From contig UREO01000215.1 in NCBI GenBank assembly GCA_900546895.1, positions 1 through 5,326 of the forward strand: a stretch of DNA of 5,326 nucleotides, read 5' to 3'. Made by a program: the position numbers and the translations under genes. The notes beneath the pieces are model-generated. The model made no database searches. It had not been told where the DNA came from and saw only the letters and a program-made list of their open reading frames with translations. The DNA comes from an uncultured Oscillospiraceae bacterium (lineage in GTDB: Bacteria > Bacillota > Clostridia > Oscillospirales > Acutalibacteraceae). Positions 4,671 to 5,326 of this stretch are shown here, piece after piece; position 1 is the stretch's first letter, and the number at the start of each line of letters is the position of its first letter.

Positions 4671-5326
4671 ATGAAAAGGTTTGGCAAATTATTAAGTATC
4701 GTTTTAGCAGCAGCAACCCTTATTTCCACTCTTGCTGCCTGTTCCGGCCCGGGTACGGACGCCAGCAGCGCCGCCGCAAGCACGCCCGCTTCCACGGCGG
4801 ACGGCGCCAAGAAGGAGATCACCGTCGGTGTCAGCCTTCTGACCAGAGAACATGTTTTCTACAACAACATTGAAACAGCGTTAACCAGCAAGGCAAAAGA
4901 ACTCGGCGTAAAGCTCGTTGTTCAGGACGCCAATCAGGACGCCAGCAAACAGCTTAGTCAGGTTCAGGACTTCATTACGCAGAAGGTCGACGCGATCATC
5001 CTCTGCCCCACCAACTCCGCCGGCAGCAAATCCATGGTTGAGCTTGCGGAAAAAGCAAAGATCCCGGTTCTGACGATGGACGTTCCGTCCGACGGCAACA
5101 CCGTGTGCCACGTTTCCACCGATAACTACAAGGGCGGCGAGCTGGCTGCCGAATATCTGGTAAACAATGTGCTTGCCAACAAAAAGGGCAACGCCGCAGT
5201 GATTACCTATTCCGAGATCGAAGGCTGCGTCAACCGTGAAAAGGGCTTTACCGAGTGGATTGCAAAGAACGCTCCTGACGTGAAGGTCGTAGACGTACAG
5301 AACTACTCCGGCGACCAGGCAAAGGC
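4671..5326 (+). CDS. Sugar ABC transporter substrate-binding lipoprotein (3' end beyond the window)
   Basis: The first 218 residues of a solute-binding protein of the ribose/galactose type (periplasmic binding protein type 1 fold), which captures a sugar outside the membrane and hands it to an ABC permease. A signal peptide (MKRFGKLLS, then a hydrophobic core) ends in the lipobox LAAC with the lipidated Cys at 24. A Ser/Ala/Thr/Pro linker follows to about residue 46. The first domain starts ITVGVSLLT and carries DANQDASKQLSQVQDFI, VDAIILCPTNS and VPVL-like IPVLTMDVPSDG, then STDNYKGGELAAEYL and an Arg-Glu-Lys-Gly-Phe turn typical of sugar-binding members. The frame is still open at the window end. 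It suggests that the substrate enters unphosphorylated, which fits the kinases upstream. Permease and ATPase genes are expected just downstream. Type 1 binding proteins also carry autoinducer-2 or inositol, so the ligand is open. Confidence 0.93.
   Translation, partial: MKRFGKLLSIVLAAATLISTLAACSGPGTDASSAAASTPASTADGAKKEITVGVSLLTREHVFYNNIETALTSKAKELGVKLVVQDANQDASKQLSQVQDFITQKVDAIILCPTNSAGSKSMVELAEKAKIPVLTMDVPSDGNTVCHVSTDNYKGGELAAEYLVNNVLANKKGNAAVITYSEIEGCVNREKGFTEWIAKNAPDVKVVDVQNYSGDQAK

Noticed and set aside
1..5326. CRISPR arrays, tRNA or rRNA genes, insertion sequences, attachment sites
   Set aside because: No regularly spaced repeats, no RNA gene signatures and no transposase or terminal inverted repeats were seen. 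Apart from the control region and short gaps the window is fully coding.

Overview
The window reads as part of a sugar- or polyol-catabolism locus from a Gram-positive, clostridia-like bacterium (Bacillota). The signs are strong AGGAGG-type ribosome-binding sites, frequent TTG codons at or near starts, sigma-A-type promoters in a very AT-rich intergenic region set against GC-rich coding DNA, and a lipoprotein-anchored ABC solute-binding protein with a Ser/Ala/Thr linker. The species cannot be named from this sequence.

Layout: positions 1-78 probably hold the last 25 codons of an unidentified upstream gene, followed by an 8-bp perfect inverted repeat (81-103) that may be its terminator or an operator. 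Positions 106-283 are an AT-rich control region with two good sigma-A promoters. Six genes then run on the + strand: a DeoR-family repressor (284-1090), a DhaK-like protein (1087-2079, TTG start overlapping the repressor stop), DhaL (2123-2767), a PfkB/FruK/LacC-type sugar-phosphate kinase (2807-3739), a GatY/KbaY-type class II aldolase (3756-4607), and the first 218 codons of a sugar ABC transporter lipoprotein (4671 to the window end). Gaps are at most 63 bp and no convincing terminator lies between the genes, so one operon that continues beyond the window is the simplest reading.

Functional reading (inference): an ABC transporter delivers an unphosphorylated sugar or polyol. The PfkB kinase and the DhaK/DhaL pair supply two phosphorylation steps, and the metal-dependent aldolase splits a ketose (bis)phosphate to DHAP plus an aldehyde or aldehyde phosphate. 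The DeoR protein probably senses a phosphorylated intermediate and controls its own operon. No dehydrogenase or isomerase, no PTS component and no DhaM phosphotransfer subunit are seen here, although they may lie outside the window.

The most unusual point is in the DhaK-like protein. Both histidines that define dihydroxyacetone kinases, the His of GGGSGHEP and the covalent substrate-binding His of the GxHGEPG motif, are Asn (N55 and N216), while the catalytic Asp (D108) and the overall fold motifs remain. This suggests a DhaKL system whose substrate is not dihydroxyacetone, or is not held covalently, working with a bisphosphate-type aldolase. It is a candidate for an undescribed catabolic pathway.
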